A DNA stretch of 64,000 nucleotides, taken from Clostridium_AW sp040797845. Lineage in GTDB: Bacteria; Bacillota; Clostridia; Clostridiales; Clostridiaceae. Each line of letters begins with the position of its first letter. Within the stretch, counting starts at the first letter, position 1. The stretch is taken from assembly GCA_040797845.1 (NCBI GenBank), contig JBFNFA010000014.1, forward strand, positions 18,378 through 82,377. Reading direction: 5' to 3'. Shown here in pieces: positions 8,081-16,981 of this stretch. A program made the position numbers and the translations under genes. Under the pieces are notes generated by a model. It was not told the origin of the DNA, did not search any database, and saw only the letters and a program-made list of their open reading frames with translations.

Positions 8081-9445
8081 TTATATTTTTTTGAAAATTA
8101 TAGAGATCTTAGTTCCCCTATCCACATCGCTCTCAACCTTTATCCAAGCTGAGTGAAAGGTTAATATATTTTTTACTACAGCTAGACCAATTCCGCTACC
8201 CTCTATTTTATTTCTACTCTTATCTCCCCTATACAATCTTTCAAAAATAAATGGTAAGTCTTCTTCTTTTATACCTATTCCATTATCTATTACTTCTGCT
8301 ACTATATTCTCTTTTGTCTCTTCAATATTAATCCAAACTTTTCCGCCCTCTTCTACAAACTTTAAACTATTTGAGATCAGATTAATAAATACTTGCTTTA
8401 AACTATTTTCATCTCCTGATATGAAGTATTCTTTACTATCATTATCAAAATTTATAGCTACCCCTTTCTCCTTAGAAGTTACTTTAAAATCCTGTATAAC
8501 AGCTAAAATAATTTTATTCAAAGAAACTTTTTCAAAGTTTAAATTAATATCTTTTCCTTCCATTTCTTTAAGTACATTTAGATTATCTAATAGTTTGCTA
8601 AATCTTATAACCTCGTCGTTGAGTCCAGATAATGTATCATCATTTATAGGAATTATACCGTCCATCATTGCCTCTAAGTTATTTTGCAATACATTAAGTG
8701 GTGTTCGTACTTCATGAGATATATCAGAAACTAATCTCTTTCTTAATGCATCTTGATTCTTCAGCTTTTCTTTTAAGCCTTCTATACTATTTTGAAGATT
8801 ATTAATTTCAATTATATTACTTTCATTATTTGACTCTACATCGTAGTTTCCTCTAGATAATTCAACTGAAATATCGGATACCTTTTTTATTGGTTTAGAA
8901 AAATCTTTAGAAAGATAAATGCTTATTATTATAGTAATTATTACTGCAAATATTAATGAAATGAAAATTCCCTCATTTATTCGATTTTTAAATTTAATAT
9001 CTTCCTCAGATAACAATAGTGAAGAATACTGGCCTATAGATACATATCCCACTACCATGCCCTTATCCGTTATTTCGTAAGTATCTGTAGTATAAATCCC
9101 TTTATTTTGCCCCATCATATTTTCCATATGTATTCTAGCCTTAATTTCATCTGGATTCATACTCCAAATAATGTTTTTATTCTCATCCATAAGAGTTAGA
9201 CAATAGTTGCCCATATAAGCTTCATGTACTAATTCTTCCCCTGAATTCTTCTTCCACTGCTTATCTTTTTTATATACTTGTTGAAAATATTGAATTATCC
9301 TCTCATCTCTTTTATTTTGAAGATCCTCCATATAGTCTTTAAAGGTATTATTTATGGTGGAATTTACAAAGAAAGCTGATACTATCAATGTAGTTAGAGA
9401 AGATACCAGAAAAAATATTAATATTTTTCTTCTTATACTGTGCAT
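8081..9445 (-). CDS. Sensor histidine kinase
   Basis: Membrane histidine kinase with two membrane segments (about residues 8-28 and 155-177) around an extracytoplasmic sensor domain of about 125 residues, then HAMP (about 178-230), a HisKA domain with the phospho-acceptor box SDISHEVRTPLN, and a HATPase_c domain with N box (NLISNSLKF), G1 (DNGIGI) and G2 (GSGIGLAVV). The ATG overlaps the stop codon of the response regulator gene as TGATG, showing translational coupling. Signal unknown; the copper cluster downstream on the same strand is a possible but unproven target. Confidence 0.93.
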   Translation of the reverse strand: MHSIRRKILIFFLVSSLTTLIVSAFFVNSTINNTFKDYMEDLQNKRDERIIQYFQQVYKKDKQWKKNSGEELVHEAYMGNYCLTLMDENKNIIWSMNPDEIKARIHMENMMGQNKGIYTTDTYEITDKGMVVGYVSIGQYSSLLLSEEDIKFKNRINEGIFISLIFAVIITIIISIYLSKDFSKPIKKVSDISVELSRGNYDVESNNESNIIEINNLQNSIEGLKEKLKNQDALRKRLVSDISHEVRTPLNVLQNNLEAMMDGIIPINDDTLSGLNDEVIRFSKLLDNLNVLKEMEGKDINLNFEKVSLNKIILAVIQDFKVTSKEKGVAINFDNDSKEYFISGDENSLKQVFINLISNSLKFVEEGGKVWINIEETKENIVAEVIDNGIGIKEEDLPFIFERLYRGDKSRNKIEGSGIGLAVVKNILTFHSAWIKVESDVDRGTKISIIFKKI

Positions 9446-10128
9446 CACTTATCACCACTGAATTTATAACCAACTCTTGTCACTGTAATAATGTATTTAG
9501 GGCTTCTACTATCTTTCTCTATCTTTTTTCTTATATTTTTTATGTGCACATCTACAGTTCTGTCAAATCCATCAAAATCTGAATGAAATACTGAATCTAT
9601 AAGCATTTCTCTTGTAAAAACTTTTCCTTTATTTGAAGCTAGGGTATATAAAATATCAAACTCATTTGGAGTTAAGTTCACTTCAATCTCTTTTACCTTA
9701 ACTACTCTTTCATCCTTATATATCTTTAAATTCCCTCCATCAAAGCTTAACAAGGAGCTCTTATCTTTGTTTATCCTTCTAAAAAGGGCATTTACTCTTG
9801 CAGTTAGCTCTCTTGGGCTTAGTGGCTTAACTAAGTAGTCATCAGCACCAATGTTTAGGCCTTCTATTTTATCCCATAATTCAGCTTTAGCTGTGAGCAT
9901 AAAGATGTGTACCTTTGAAATCATTCTTATTTTTTTACATATTTCTTCTCCATCTATGTCTGGCAACATTAAATCTAATAATATTAAATCGAAATCTATT
10001 TTTTTGAATAGTTCCAAACCTTCCATTCCAGTAGTTGCTCCCCAAACATTGTAACCTTCCTTTTCTAGGTAAGCCTTTATTACATCTAATACTTTTCTTT
10101 CATCCTCAATAATCAGTATGTTCCCCAT
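9445..10128 (-). CDS. OmpR/PhoB-type response regulator
   Basis: DNA-binding response regulator. It has the receiver domain with the acidic pair EDE at residues 8-10, phospho-acceptor Asp in LILLDLMLPD, Thr/Ala switch (MLTAKAE) and Lys in LVKPLSPREL, and a C-terminal winged helix (LTPNEFDILYTLASNKGKVFTRE ... TVDVHIKNIRKKIE). It is the partner of the kinase encoded by the overlapping downstream gene. An AGAGGTG site precedes the ATG, and an 8-bp inverted repeat just upstream could be an autoregulatory site. Confidence 0.94.
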   Translation of the reverse strand: MGNILIIEDERKVLDVIKAYLEKEGYNVWGATTGMEGLELFKKIDFDLILLDLMLPDIDGEEICKKIRMISKVHIFMLTAKAELWDKIEGLNIGADDYLVKPLSPRELTARVNALFRRINKDKSSLLSFDGGNLKIYKDERVVKVKEIEVNLTPNEFDILYTLASNKGKVFTREMLIDSVFHSDFDGFDRTVDVHIKNIRKKIEKDSRSPKYIITVTRVGYKFSGDK

Positions 10129-10139
10129 ATACCCACCTC

Positions 10140-10166
10140 TTTTTGAAATATTACTTTATTCAAAAA
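10140..10166 (-). promoter_or_regulatory. Inverted repeat upstream of response regulator gene
   Basis: TTTTTGAA and TTCAAAAA are separated by 11 bases immediately upstream of the ribosome binding site of the response regulator gene. This is a candidate autoregulation site; no other copy was seen in the window. Confidence 0.35.
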
Positions 10167-10218
10167 GCACATAGCGAAGACAGACTTTTGATAAAAATGT
10201 CTTAAACACTATATGCTT
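10165..10218 (-). terminator. Terminator of the nifS-thiI unit
   Basis: On the minus strand, AAGCATATAG pairs with CTATGTGCTT (one mismatch), an inner 6-bp stem AAGACA/TGTCTT extends it, and a T-run follows. It lies downstream of thiI and upstream of the response regulator gene. Confidence 0.65.
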
Positions 10219-10278
10219 ATACTTATTTTATAACATTACAATATAATTATAAAGAAAATATGAAGATTAAATCCTATT

Positions 10279-11424
10279 CTATTGAATAACTTCAGTATTT
10301 TCAATAGCATCTTTAACAAGATTTTCAATATCTAACACACTCTCTGATTTTTCAATAGCTGTTAAAACAGGTTTTGTTTTAGGATGTTTAGGGACAAATA
10401 TTGTACAACAATCTTCATAAGGAAGTATGGAAGTTTCATATGCTCCAATTTGTCTAGAAATGTTCATAATGTCTTCCTTATCCATTGATATTAATGGTCT
10501 AAATACCGGTCTATCTCCTACAGCATTTGTAACAACTAAACTTTCCATAGTTTGACTAGCAACTTGCCCTATACTCTCGCCTGTAGTAACGGAACTTATA
10601 TTATGGATGCTTGCAAGGCCACAAGCAACTCTCATCATAAATCTTCTCATTATAATAGTAAGCTCATCTTCCCTACACTTATCCATAATCTCCATTTGTA
10701 TTTTTGTAAAAGGTACTATGTATAGTTTTGTATTCCCTGTATAAGACTTTAAAATCTCATTTAATGCTATAACTTTTTCTTTTGCCCTTTCACTAGTATA
10801 AGGATGGCTATGGAAATATACACAATGTAACTCTACTCCGCGCTTTCCCATCATATAACCTGCCACCGGTGAATCTATTCCTCCCGATAACATAAGAAGA
10901 GTACTTCCGTTGGTTCCGTAAGGCATACCCCCAACACCTTTTATTTTCTTAGAGTAGATGTATGCCCCTTTCTCCCTTACCTCCACATTAATAAACACAT
11001 CTGGATTTTTAACATCAACTTTTAAATCTCCTCTATGTTTTAATATGAACGCTCCTACTTCTCTACTTATCTCCATTGAGTTTTTAGGAAATTTTTTATT
11101 CGCTCTATTTGTTTGGACCTTAAAAGTTTTATAATCTCCTCCTTCTATTTCTTTTAAAGCCTGATGACATATATCCTCAAAAGAAAGGTCCACTTCCTTT
11201 ACCATACATACTTCTTGTACGCCAAAAGCTTTTGTTACTCTTTTTGCTAACTCATCTATATCCTCTGAATACAAAAACCATCTTCCACTGTCTATAACAA
11301 ACCTATGATCTACTCCTTTTAATACCCTTCTAATATTATCTTTTAACGTTTTTTCAAATTTATTTCTATTTAAACCTTTTAAAAATATTTCTGGACTGTA
11401 TTTTATTAGCAATAACTCCTTCAT
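10279..11424 (-). CDS. thiI: tRNA 4-thiouridine sulfurtransferase ThiI
   Basis: Makes 4-thiouridine at position 8 of tRNA and may also supply sulfur for the thiazole of thiamine. Seen: an N-terminal ferredoxin-like/THUMP region (about residues 1-165) and a PP-loop ATPase with the signature LMLSGGIDSPVAGYMM. No C-terminal rhodanese domain is present, as in most Firmicute ThiI proteins (381 residues). The cysteine in the region ILPYEDCCTIF is a candidate sulfur-transfer residue. The ATG overlaps the desulfurase stop codon by one base (TAATG), so sulfur donor and acceptor are translated together. Confidence 0.96.
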   Translation of the reverse strand: MKELLLIKYSPEIFLKGLNRNKFEKTLKDNIRRVLKGVDHRFVIDSGRWFLYSEDIDELAKRVTKAFGVQEVCMVKEVDLSFEDICHQALKEIEGGDYKTFKVQTNRANKKFPKNSMEISREVGAFILKHRGDLKVDVKNPDVFINVEVREKGAYIYSKKIKGVGGMPYGTNGSTLLMLSGGIDSPVAGYMMGKRGVELHCVYFHSHPYTSERAKEKVIALNEILKSYTGNTKLYIVPFTKIQMEIMDKCREDELTIIMRRFMMRVACGLASIHNISSVTTGESIGQVASQTMESLVVTNAVGDRPVFRPLISMDKEDIMNISRQIGAYETSILPYEDCCTIFVPKHPKTKPVLTAIEKSESVLDIENLVKDAIENTEVIQ

Positions 11425-12560
11425 TATTTACCCCTCCTTAAAAATTTTAGAGAATCTTTAAGACTATTTACTGTATAATCTATTTCTTCTCTTGTATTCC
11501 ATTCAGAAAAACTAAACCTTACGGTTCCCTTTATTTCACTATTGTTTAACCCTATAGCTCTTAGAACATGACTGTCTTTTGTATCCTTAGCTGAACAAGC
11601 AGAACCTGTAGAGACATAAATACCACTACTATCCAACGCTCTGAGTAGAACTTCACCCCTAACTCCCATAAAAGAAAGACTTAGAATATATGGAGAGAAC
11701 TCTTTCTCTAGAGGGCTATTAATTCTTACATCTTTAAAGTCTTTAATTTGTTCTATAAAATAGTCTTTTATATCATAAATTTTTTTATAATTTTTCTCCA
11801 TGGAACTATGAATTATTCTTATCGCTTCACTAAAACCTACTATAGCAGGAAGATTTTCTGTACCAGATCGAAAGTTTCTCTCTTGTCCTCCTCCAGAGAT
11901 TAGAGGTTTTGGCATTAATCCTTTCTTTATATAAGCAAAACCTACACCTCTTGGCCCATGTATTTTGTGGCCACTGGCTGAAAATGCATCTACATTGAGC
12001 TCTTTAACATCTATTTTCAATTTGCCGTAGCTTTGTACTCCATCTACATGAAATTTTGCTCTACTACTCTTTTCTTTAATAATTTTTCCAATGGAAGCAA
12101 TGTCCTGTATACTTCCTATCTCATTGTTTACATGCATAATGCTTACCAAATGGGTATCCTTATTTATTGCTTTTTCTAACTCTTCTAAATTTACCATTCC
12201 TTTTTCATTGACATTTAATACTTTAATGTCAATACCTTCTTTTTCTAACTCTTTTAAAGTATTAAATACACTAGGATGTTCTATATTTGTGGTTATTACA
12301 TTGCCACCTTCTTTTACAAGTCCTTTAATAATAAAATTATTGCTCTCACTTCCACCTGATGTAAATATTATTTCATCCTTATTACAATTTATAGTATTCC
12401 CAATTATTGCTCTGCTATCATTTAATAATCTTTCAGCTTTAATACCGAAACTATGAGCTGAGGATGGATTACCATAATAATCTCTCATGACTTCGCTGAT
12501 TTTTTCTATTACTTCATCATAAGGTTTTGTGGTAGCACTATTATCTAAATATACTTCCAT
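11424..12560 (-). CDS. Cysteine desulfurase (NifS/IscS family)
   Basis: PLP enzyme taking sulfur from cysteine for ThiI. It begins MEVYLDNSATTKPYDEV, has the PLP lysine in SASGHKIHGPRGVGF, and the persulfide-carrying cysteine in STGSACSAKDTKDSH. I choose the ATG preceded by AGGAGTG 7 bases upstream; an in-frame ATG 30 bases earlier would add a tail not found in the family. Length 378 residues is usual for a NifS-like partner of ThiI. Given its fixed pairing with thiI, its main role is probably tRNA thiolation rather than iron-sulfur assembly. Confidence 0.95.
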   Translation of the reverse strand: MEVYLDNSATTKPYDEVIEKISEVMRDYYGNPSSAHSFGIKAERLLNDSRAIIGNTINCNKDEIIFTSGGSESNNFIIKGLVKEGGNVITTNIEHPSVFNTLKELEKEGIDIKVLNVNEKGMVNLEELEKAINKDTHLVSIMHVNNEIGSIQDIASIGKIIKEKSSRAKFHVDGVQSYGKLKIDVKELNVDAFSASGHKIHGPRGVGFAYIKKGLMPKPLISGGGQERNFRSGTENLPAIVGFSEAIRIIHSSMEKNYKKIYDIKDYFIEQIKDFKDVRINSPLEKEFSPYILSLSFMGVRGEVLLRALDSSGIYVSTGSACSAKDTKDSHVLRAIGLNNSEIKGTVRFSFSEWNTREEIDYTVNSLKDSLKFLRRGK

Positions 12561-12583
12561 TTTATCACTCCTAAATATCTTAA

Positions 12584-12622
12584 AAAACATACAATGCTAT
12601 AGATTATAACACTGTATGTTTT
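12584..12622 (-). terminator. Terminator after the LDYR mini-gene
   Basis: A 10-bp perfect stem (AAAACATACA/TGTATGTTTT) with a loop of about 19 bases, followed on the minus strand by a T-run. It separates the mini-gene from the desulfurase gene, whose ribosome site starts just beyond. Confidence 0.6.
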
Positions 12623-12647
12623 AATTTTCTAGTAAATCAGTACACTT

Positions 12648-12794
12648 TTAATCTAAGGGCCATTTATCTTCTTTGGCTCTTTCAATTCTTTCTTTATGGA
12701 CAATTCTATAATCTAGTTTTTCATCTGTTCCAAAAGTCTCAACATTCGTCTTTCTTATCTTATTTATGAATTCTTTCATATAGTTCTTTCTCAT
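12648..12794 (-). CDS. LDCC-like mini-protein lacking the cysteine pair
   Basis: A 48-residue protein: a basic N-terminal helix (MRKNYMKEFINKIRKTN) and then ETFGTDEKLDYRIVHKERIERAKEDKWPLD. It shares the K-x-FI-x-K ... TFGT-x-EKLD frame with the LDCC mini-protein of the copper cluster, but Tyr-Arg replaces Cys-Cys, so it probably does not bind metal the same way. A GAGGTGG site lies upstream of the ATG and a hairpin terminator follows. Its position before the cysteine desulfurase gene is suggestive only. Confidence 0.65.
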   Translation of the reverse strand: MRKNYMKEFINKIRKTNVETFGTDEKLDYRIVHKERIERAKEDKWPLD

Positions 12795-12908
12795 AAAACC
12801 ACCTCACTTAAATTATATTTATATATTTATTATTGACTTTACAGTGTATTTCATTCTATGATATATTACGAATTATATTATGTAGAGAAAAGAAGCGAGG
12901 TAAATAAA

Positions 12909-13661
12909 ATGATTCAACATTTGTTTTCAAGAACAGAGCTTTTAATTGGCAAGGAATCCCTAGAAAAACTAAAAAATAGTACCGTAGTAGTTTTTGGAAT
13001 CGGTGGAGTAGGAAGTTTTGCAACGGAAGCTTTAGTTAGAAGTGGCGTAGGACATTTAATTCTAATTGATGATGATACAGTATGCTTAACAAATATAAAC
13101 AGACAAATAATTGCTGATTATAGCACTTTAGGAAAGCCTAAGGTTGAAGTGATGAAAGAGAGAATAGAAAAAATCAATCCAAAATGCAAAGTAACAATAC
13201 ATCAAACCTTTGTAAAAGATGACAATATAGAAAGCATAATTCCCAAAGATGCAGATTATGTTATAGATGCAATAGATACGGTTTCTTCTAAAATAGCTCT
13301 AATAATTTGGTGTAAAAATAACAATATACCGATAATTAGTTCTATGGGAACAGGTAATAAATTAGATCCAACTAAATTTAAGATAGAGGATATTTACAAA
13401 ACTAAAATATGTCCTTTAGCCAAGGTAATGAGATATGAATTAAGGAAGCGTGGAGTAGATGGATTAAAAGTTCTATACTCAGAAGAAGTACCTTCCAAAC
13501 CTAAATTAGATGAAATAATCACTTGCAAGGAAGGATGTGTCTGTTCAAATGGTAGTAAAAAATGTACAGTTAAAAGACAAATTCCTGCAAGCATTTCCTT
13601 TGTTCCTCCTGTAGCTGGAATGATTATAGGTGGAGAAGTTATTAAAGATATAATGAAATAG
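12909..13661 (+). CDS. tcdA: tRNA threonylcarbamoyladenosine dehydratase (TcdA, ThiF/E1-like)
   Basis: ATP-dependent dehydratase that turns t6A37 of tRNA into its cyclic form. It has the E1-like Rossmann core: VVVFGIGGVGSFATEALVRSGVG (nucleotide loop), LIDDDTVCLTNINRQ, and the DYVIDAIDTVSSK and CKNN segments, plus the conserved cysteines in ITCKEGCVCSNGSKKC. I place the start at the ATG preceded by GCGAGG, giving MIQHLFSRTELLIG, the usual N-terminus; an upstream in-frame ATG lacks a ribosome site. Length 250 residues. Confidence 0.93.
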   Translation: MIQHLFSRTELLIGKESLEKLKNSTVVVFGIGGVGSFATEALVRSGVGHLILIDDDTVCLTNINRQIIADYSTLGKPKVEVMKERIEKINPKCKVTIHQTFVKDDNIESIIPKDADYVIDAIDTVSSKIALIIWCKNNNIPIISSMGTGNKLDPTKFKIEDIYKTKICPLAKVMRYELRKRGVDGLKVLYSEEVPSKPKLDEIITCKEGCVCSNGSKKCTVKRQIPASISFVPPVAGMIIGGEVIKDIMK

Positions 13662-13709
13662 ATTATTAGGTTACTAGTTAATTAAATTATATTTGAGAAT
13701 TGATAGTTT

Positions 13710-13735
13710 AAAAGGGATTTTTTAAAATCCCTTTT
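13710..13735. terminator. Bidirectional terminator between tcdA and sigma factor gene
   Basis: A perfect 12-bp stem (AAAAGGGATTTT) with a 2-base loop followed by T-run, directly at the 3' end of the convergent sigma factor gene. Confidence 0.88.
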
Positions 13736-14578
13736 TTAATCCATATATCCTTGAAGTAATTTCATTCTATTCGGATGTCTTAGTTTTCTTATTGCATTTG
13801 CTTCTATTTGTCTTATCCTTTCTCTAGTTAAGTTAAACTCTCTTCCTATTTCTTCTAGTGTTCTAATTTCTCCATCTTCTAATAGACCATATCTAAGTCT
13901 TACAATCCTCTCTTCCCTAGGTGAAAGAGTTCCTAGGGCACTGGTAATTACATCTCCAAGCATGGAAGATATCACATTTTCCTCTGGAGCATAGCTATCA
14001 TCTGCAATAAAATTTTCTAAAAATGTATCCTCATTATCTCCTACAGGAGTTTCCAGTGATATAGGTTCCCTACAGATGCTATATATCTGCTTTATTTTTT
14101 GAAGAGGTATTTGCAGTTTCTCTGCTACTTCTTCTTCTGATGGTTCTCTATCTAGCTTTTGTTCTAATTCTTTTTGGGTTTTTATAACTTTACTTGCTAT
14201 TTCGTTCATGTGCACTGGTATTCTTATTGTCCTTGATTGGTCAGCTATAGCTCTTGTCACAGCCTGTTTTATCCACCAAGTAGCATAAGTACTAAACCTA
14301 TATCCTTTTTTATAATCAAATTTTTCAACCGCCTTCATAAGCCCAATGTTTCCTTCTTGGACTAAATCTAGTAAGCTCAATCCTTTACCTACATATCTTT
14401 TTGCAATGCTTACTACCAATCTTAAATTTGATTCAATTAACCTCTCCTTAGCTAATTCATCTCCCTCTTCTATTTTTTTAGCTAATTCAACTTCCTCTTC
14501 TTGATTCAATAGCTCTTCTTTTCCTATCTCTTTTAAATAAATGTTTATATAATCTTCTATATTATTAAATTCTTTCAT
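13736..14578 (-). CDS. RpoD-like sigma-70 factor without region 1.1
   Basis: Primary-type RNA polymerase sigma factor of about 280 residues. Seen: region 1.2 (IEDYINIYLKEIGKEELL), region 2 with RLVVSIAKRYVGKGLSLLDLVQEGNIGLMKAVEKFDYKKGYRFSTYATWWIKQAVTR, region 3, and region 4 with LREERIVRLRYG-type text and the helix-turn-helix TLEEIGREFNLTRERIRQIE. It lacks region 1.1 and is shorter than housekeeping SigA, and it is not next to dnaG, so it is probably a second, group 2 sigma factor. The start is uncertain: AAGGG stands 8 bases before an in-frame TTG and 14 before this ATG. Confidence 0.88.
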   Translation of the reverse strand: MKEFNNIEDYINIYLKEIGKEELLNQEEEVELAKKIEEGDELAKERLIESNLRLVVSIAKRYVGKGLSLLDLVQEGNIGLMKAVEKFDYKKGYRFSTYATWWIKQAVTRAIADQSRTIRIPVHMNEIASKVIKTQKELEQKLDREPSEEEVAEKLQIPLQKIKQIYSICREPISLETPVGDNEDTFLENFIADDSYAPEENVISSMLGDVITSALGTLSPREERIVRLRYGLLEDGEIRTLEEIGREFNLTRERIRQIEANAIRKLRHPNRMKLLQGYMD

Positions 14579-14738
14579 GTTCAATAACATCACCCTTACA
14601 TAATAATGATTAAAATACCCAATATTAATACTTCCATATACAGTGGCATTATCCTTCTAAATTAAATAAAATTAAAGAAATTGTAACAATTTATTCAACT
14701 TTTATACAATAACTGTAACTATGGAAAATTTAAAATAT

Positions 14739-14774
14739 AAAACTGTAGCTTTTTACAAGTTTTGCTACAGTTTT
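14739..14774 (-). terminator. Terminator of galE
   Basis: An 11-bp perfect stem (AAAACTGTAGC/GCTACAGTTTT) with a 14-base loop, followed by T-rich sequence on the minus strand, 20 bases after galE. It closes the galactose operon. Confidence 0.82.
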
Positions 14775-14794
14775 ACTTAATTTACTATTTAGTA

Positions 14795-15781
14795 TTAATC
14801 ATTATATCCATCCGGATGGTTCTTATACCAATTCCATGCTGTATTGATAATCGTTTCTAGGGAATTGAACTCTGGTACCCAACCTAACTCATCTATAATT
14901 TTCTTTGAAGATGCAACTAAAACCGCTGGATCTCCCTTTCTTCTCTCATCAATTTCAGCTTTTATAGGTTCACCGGTGACTTTTCTTGCTACTTCGATTA
15001 CTTCCTTTACCGAGAAACCTTGTCCATTTCCTAAGTTATATATTTTACTATCTCCACCTTTTCTTAACCTATCTAATGCTAGGGAATGAGCTTTTGCTAA
15101 ATCCATAACATGTATGTAGTCTCTTATACAAGTGCCATCCTTCGTTGGGTAGTCCTCTCCAAATATTGTAATAGCCTCTCTCTTTCCTAGAGCTACCTGA
15201 AGTATGATTGGAATCAAGTGGGTTTCTGGTCTATGATCTTCACCTATTTTACCATTTATATGTGCACCAGCTGCATTAAAATATCTTAAAGCAGTGTATT
15301 TTATTCCGTAAGCTTTATCACACCATTTTAAAATCTTTTCTACAGCTAGCTTTGATTCTCCATAAGGATTTGTCGGTATAGTATCATCCTCTTCTTTTAT
15401 AGGTATATTCTTAGGCTCTCCATAGGTTGCAGCCGTTGATGAAAAGACTATATGTTTAACTTTATAATCTTTCATCACTTCTAAAAGATTAATTGTACCC
15501 GCAATATTATTGTTAAAATATTTTAAGGGATCCAAAACACTCTCTCCAACTAAAGAATCTGCTGCAAAGTCGATAACTGAATCTATAGAATTCTCACTAA
15601 ATATTTCATTTAAAATAATTTTATCTCTTATATCACCTTCATAAATTCTTCCACCTAGCACAGCTTTTTTATGGCCCTTTTGAAAGTTATCTAAAACTAC
15701 TACTTCCTCTCCTTTTTCAATCAATGCAGCTACCATGTGACTTCCAATGTAGCCAGCGCCTCCACAAACAAGTACTGCCAT
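14795..15781 (-). CDS. galE: UDP-glucose 4-epimerase GalE
   Basis: Interconverts UDP-galactose and UDP-glucose, last step of the Leloir pathway. It is an extended SDR protein: GGAGYIGSH NAD loop at residues 7-15, catalytic Ser-Ser-Thr in VFSSTAATYG and Tyr-x3-Lys in NPYGESKLAVE, then LRYFNAAGAH and DGTCIRDYIHVMDLA. Length 328 residues is standard. It follows galK on the same strand with about 40 bases between, and has an AAGGAGG site. Confidence 0.97.
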   Translation of the reverse strand: MAVLVCGGAGYIGSHMVAALIEKGEEVVVLDNFQKGHKKAVLGGRIYEGDIRDKIILNEIFSENSIDSVIDFAADSLVGESVLDPLKYFNNNIAGTINLLEVMKDYKVKHIVFSSTAATYGEPKNIPIKEEDDTIPTNPYGESKLAVEKILKWCDKAYGIKYTALRYFNAAGAHINGKIGEDHRPETHLIPIILQVALGKREAITIFGEDYPTKDGTCIRDYIHVMDLAKAHSLALDRLRKGGDSKIYNLGNGQGFSVKEVIEVARKVTGEPIKAEIDERRKGDPAVLVASSKKIIDELGWVPEFNSLETIINTAWNWYKNHPDGYND

Positions 15782-15819
15782 AACATAACCTCCTTAAATA
15801 GATTTATTGTCATTTAACT

Positions 15820-16977
15820 TCAACATTCCTTTGCCCCTTCTCCTATACCACTAAGGTAAAAACTTGGTTCATAGCCAATTGTATTCCTATAGTGCTCTTT
15901 TACATATTCTATAAACTCTTCAACCCTATCTTCTTTTACTATAGCGATGGCGCATCCCCCAAAGCCAGCTCCTGTCATTCGAGCCCCTATGCATCCTTCG
16001 CATTCTAAGGCTAAATCTACTATAGCGTCTAGCTCTTTACCAGTTACTTCATATAAATTCTTTAAAGACATATGGGACTCAATTAATAATTCTCCAAATT
16101 CCTCTACTTTTCCTTTATTTATTAATTCAAAGGCTTTTTTTACTCTGTGATTTTCATATATTACATGTTCCACTCTTTTTTTAACATTCTCATTGAAGAA
16201 TAAATTTTTTAAGTTAAGGTAATCTTCTATGCCTAATTGACAAAGATTTTCTACATTTTTGATATTTTTTATAATTTTTAGTCCTTCTTCACATTCCATT
16301 CTTCTTTCATTATACTTTGATTCACTCAGCGCTCTTCTTTTATTTGTATTCATAATCACTAGAGCAAAATCTCCTAATTCTATATAAGCATATTGATATT
16401 TTAGCGTATTACAATCTAAAAGTATTCCTTTGTTTTTCTTTCCTATGCCTATAGCAAATTGATCCATTATACCACAATTTACTCCAACAAATTCATTTTC
16501 AGCCCTTTGGCAAAGCTTTACTAGTTCTACTTTGTCTATATTCCCATTATTAAATAACTCATCTATAATAACTCCAGCTAACACTTCCACTGAGGCAGAA
16601 GAAGAAAGTCCTGCACCGTTTGGTATATTACCGCTAATTAATATATCCATACCTCCCACATTATAATTTTCTTCTCCAAATATTTTAATTACTCCTTTGA
16701 TATAATTTCCCCAATCATCTTCTACTTTATAGACAATATTATCTATATCCACTTGAACCTTTTTAGGAAAGTTCATAGAACATAAATTAATTTTTCTATC
16801 TTCTCTTTTTCTCACAAGTCCATAGGTTCCAAAATCTAATGCACAAGGGAAAACATATCCTCCATTATAGTCAATATGCTCTCCTATTAAATTAACTCTT
16901 CCTGGAGAATGAAATATTCTGATTTTACCCTCTCCATAAAGGTTTATAAACTCATCTTTTAAGTAATCTAAGTTCAC
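15820..16977 (-). CDS. galK: Galactokinase GalK
   Basis: Phosphorylates galactose to galactose-1-phosphate in the cytoplasm; GHMP kinase family. Seen: the galactokinase signature GRVNLIGEHIDYNGGYVFP near the N-terminus, the ATP loop NIPNGAGLSSSASVEV, the catalytic region NCGIMDQFA, and GARMTGAGFGGCAIAIV near the C-terminus. I choose a GTG start (MNLDYLKDEFINLYG) with GAGGGGTG 4-9 bases upstream; an in-frame ATG 15 bases earlier overlaps that ribosome site. The start lies at the very end of galT, indicating coupling. Confidence 0.96.
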   Translation of the reverse strand: MNLDYLKDEFINLYGEGKIRIFHSPGRVNLIGEHIDYNGGYVFPCALDFGTYGLVRKREDRKINLCSMNFPKKVQVDIDNIVYKVEDDWGNYIKGVIKIFGEENYNVGGMDILISGNIPNGAGLSSSASVEVLAGVIIDELFNNGNIDKVELVKLCQRAENEFVGVNCGIMDQFAIGIGKKNKGILLDCNTLKYQYAYIELGDFALVIMNTNKRRALSESKYNERRMECEEGLKIIKNIKNVENLCQLGIEDYLNLKNLFFNENVKKRVEHVIYENHRVKKAFELINKGKVEEFGELLIESHMSLKNLYEVTGKELDAIVDLALECEGCIGARMTGAGFGGCAIAIVKEDRVEEFIEYVKEHYRNTIGYEPSFYLSGIGEGAKEC

Positions 16978-16981
16978 ACAC

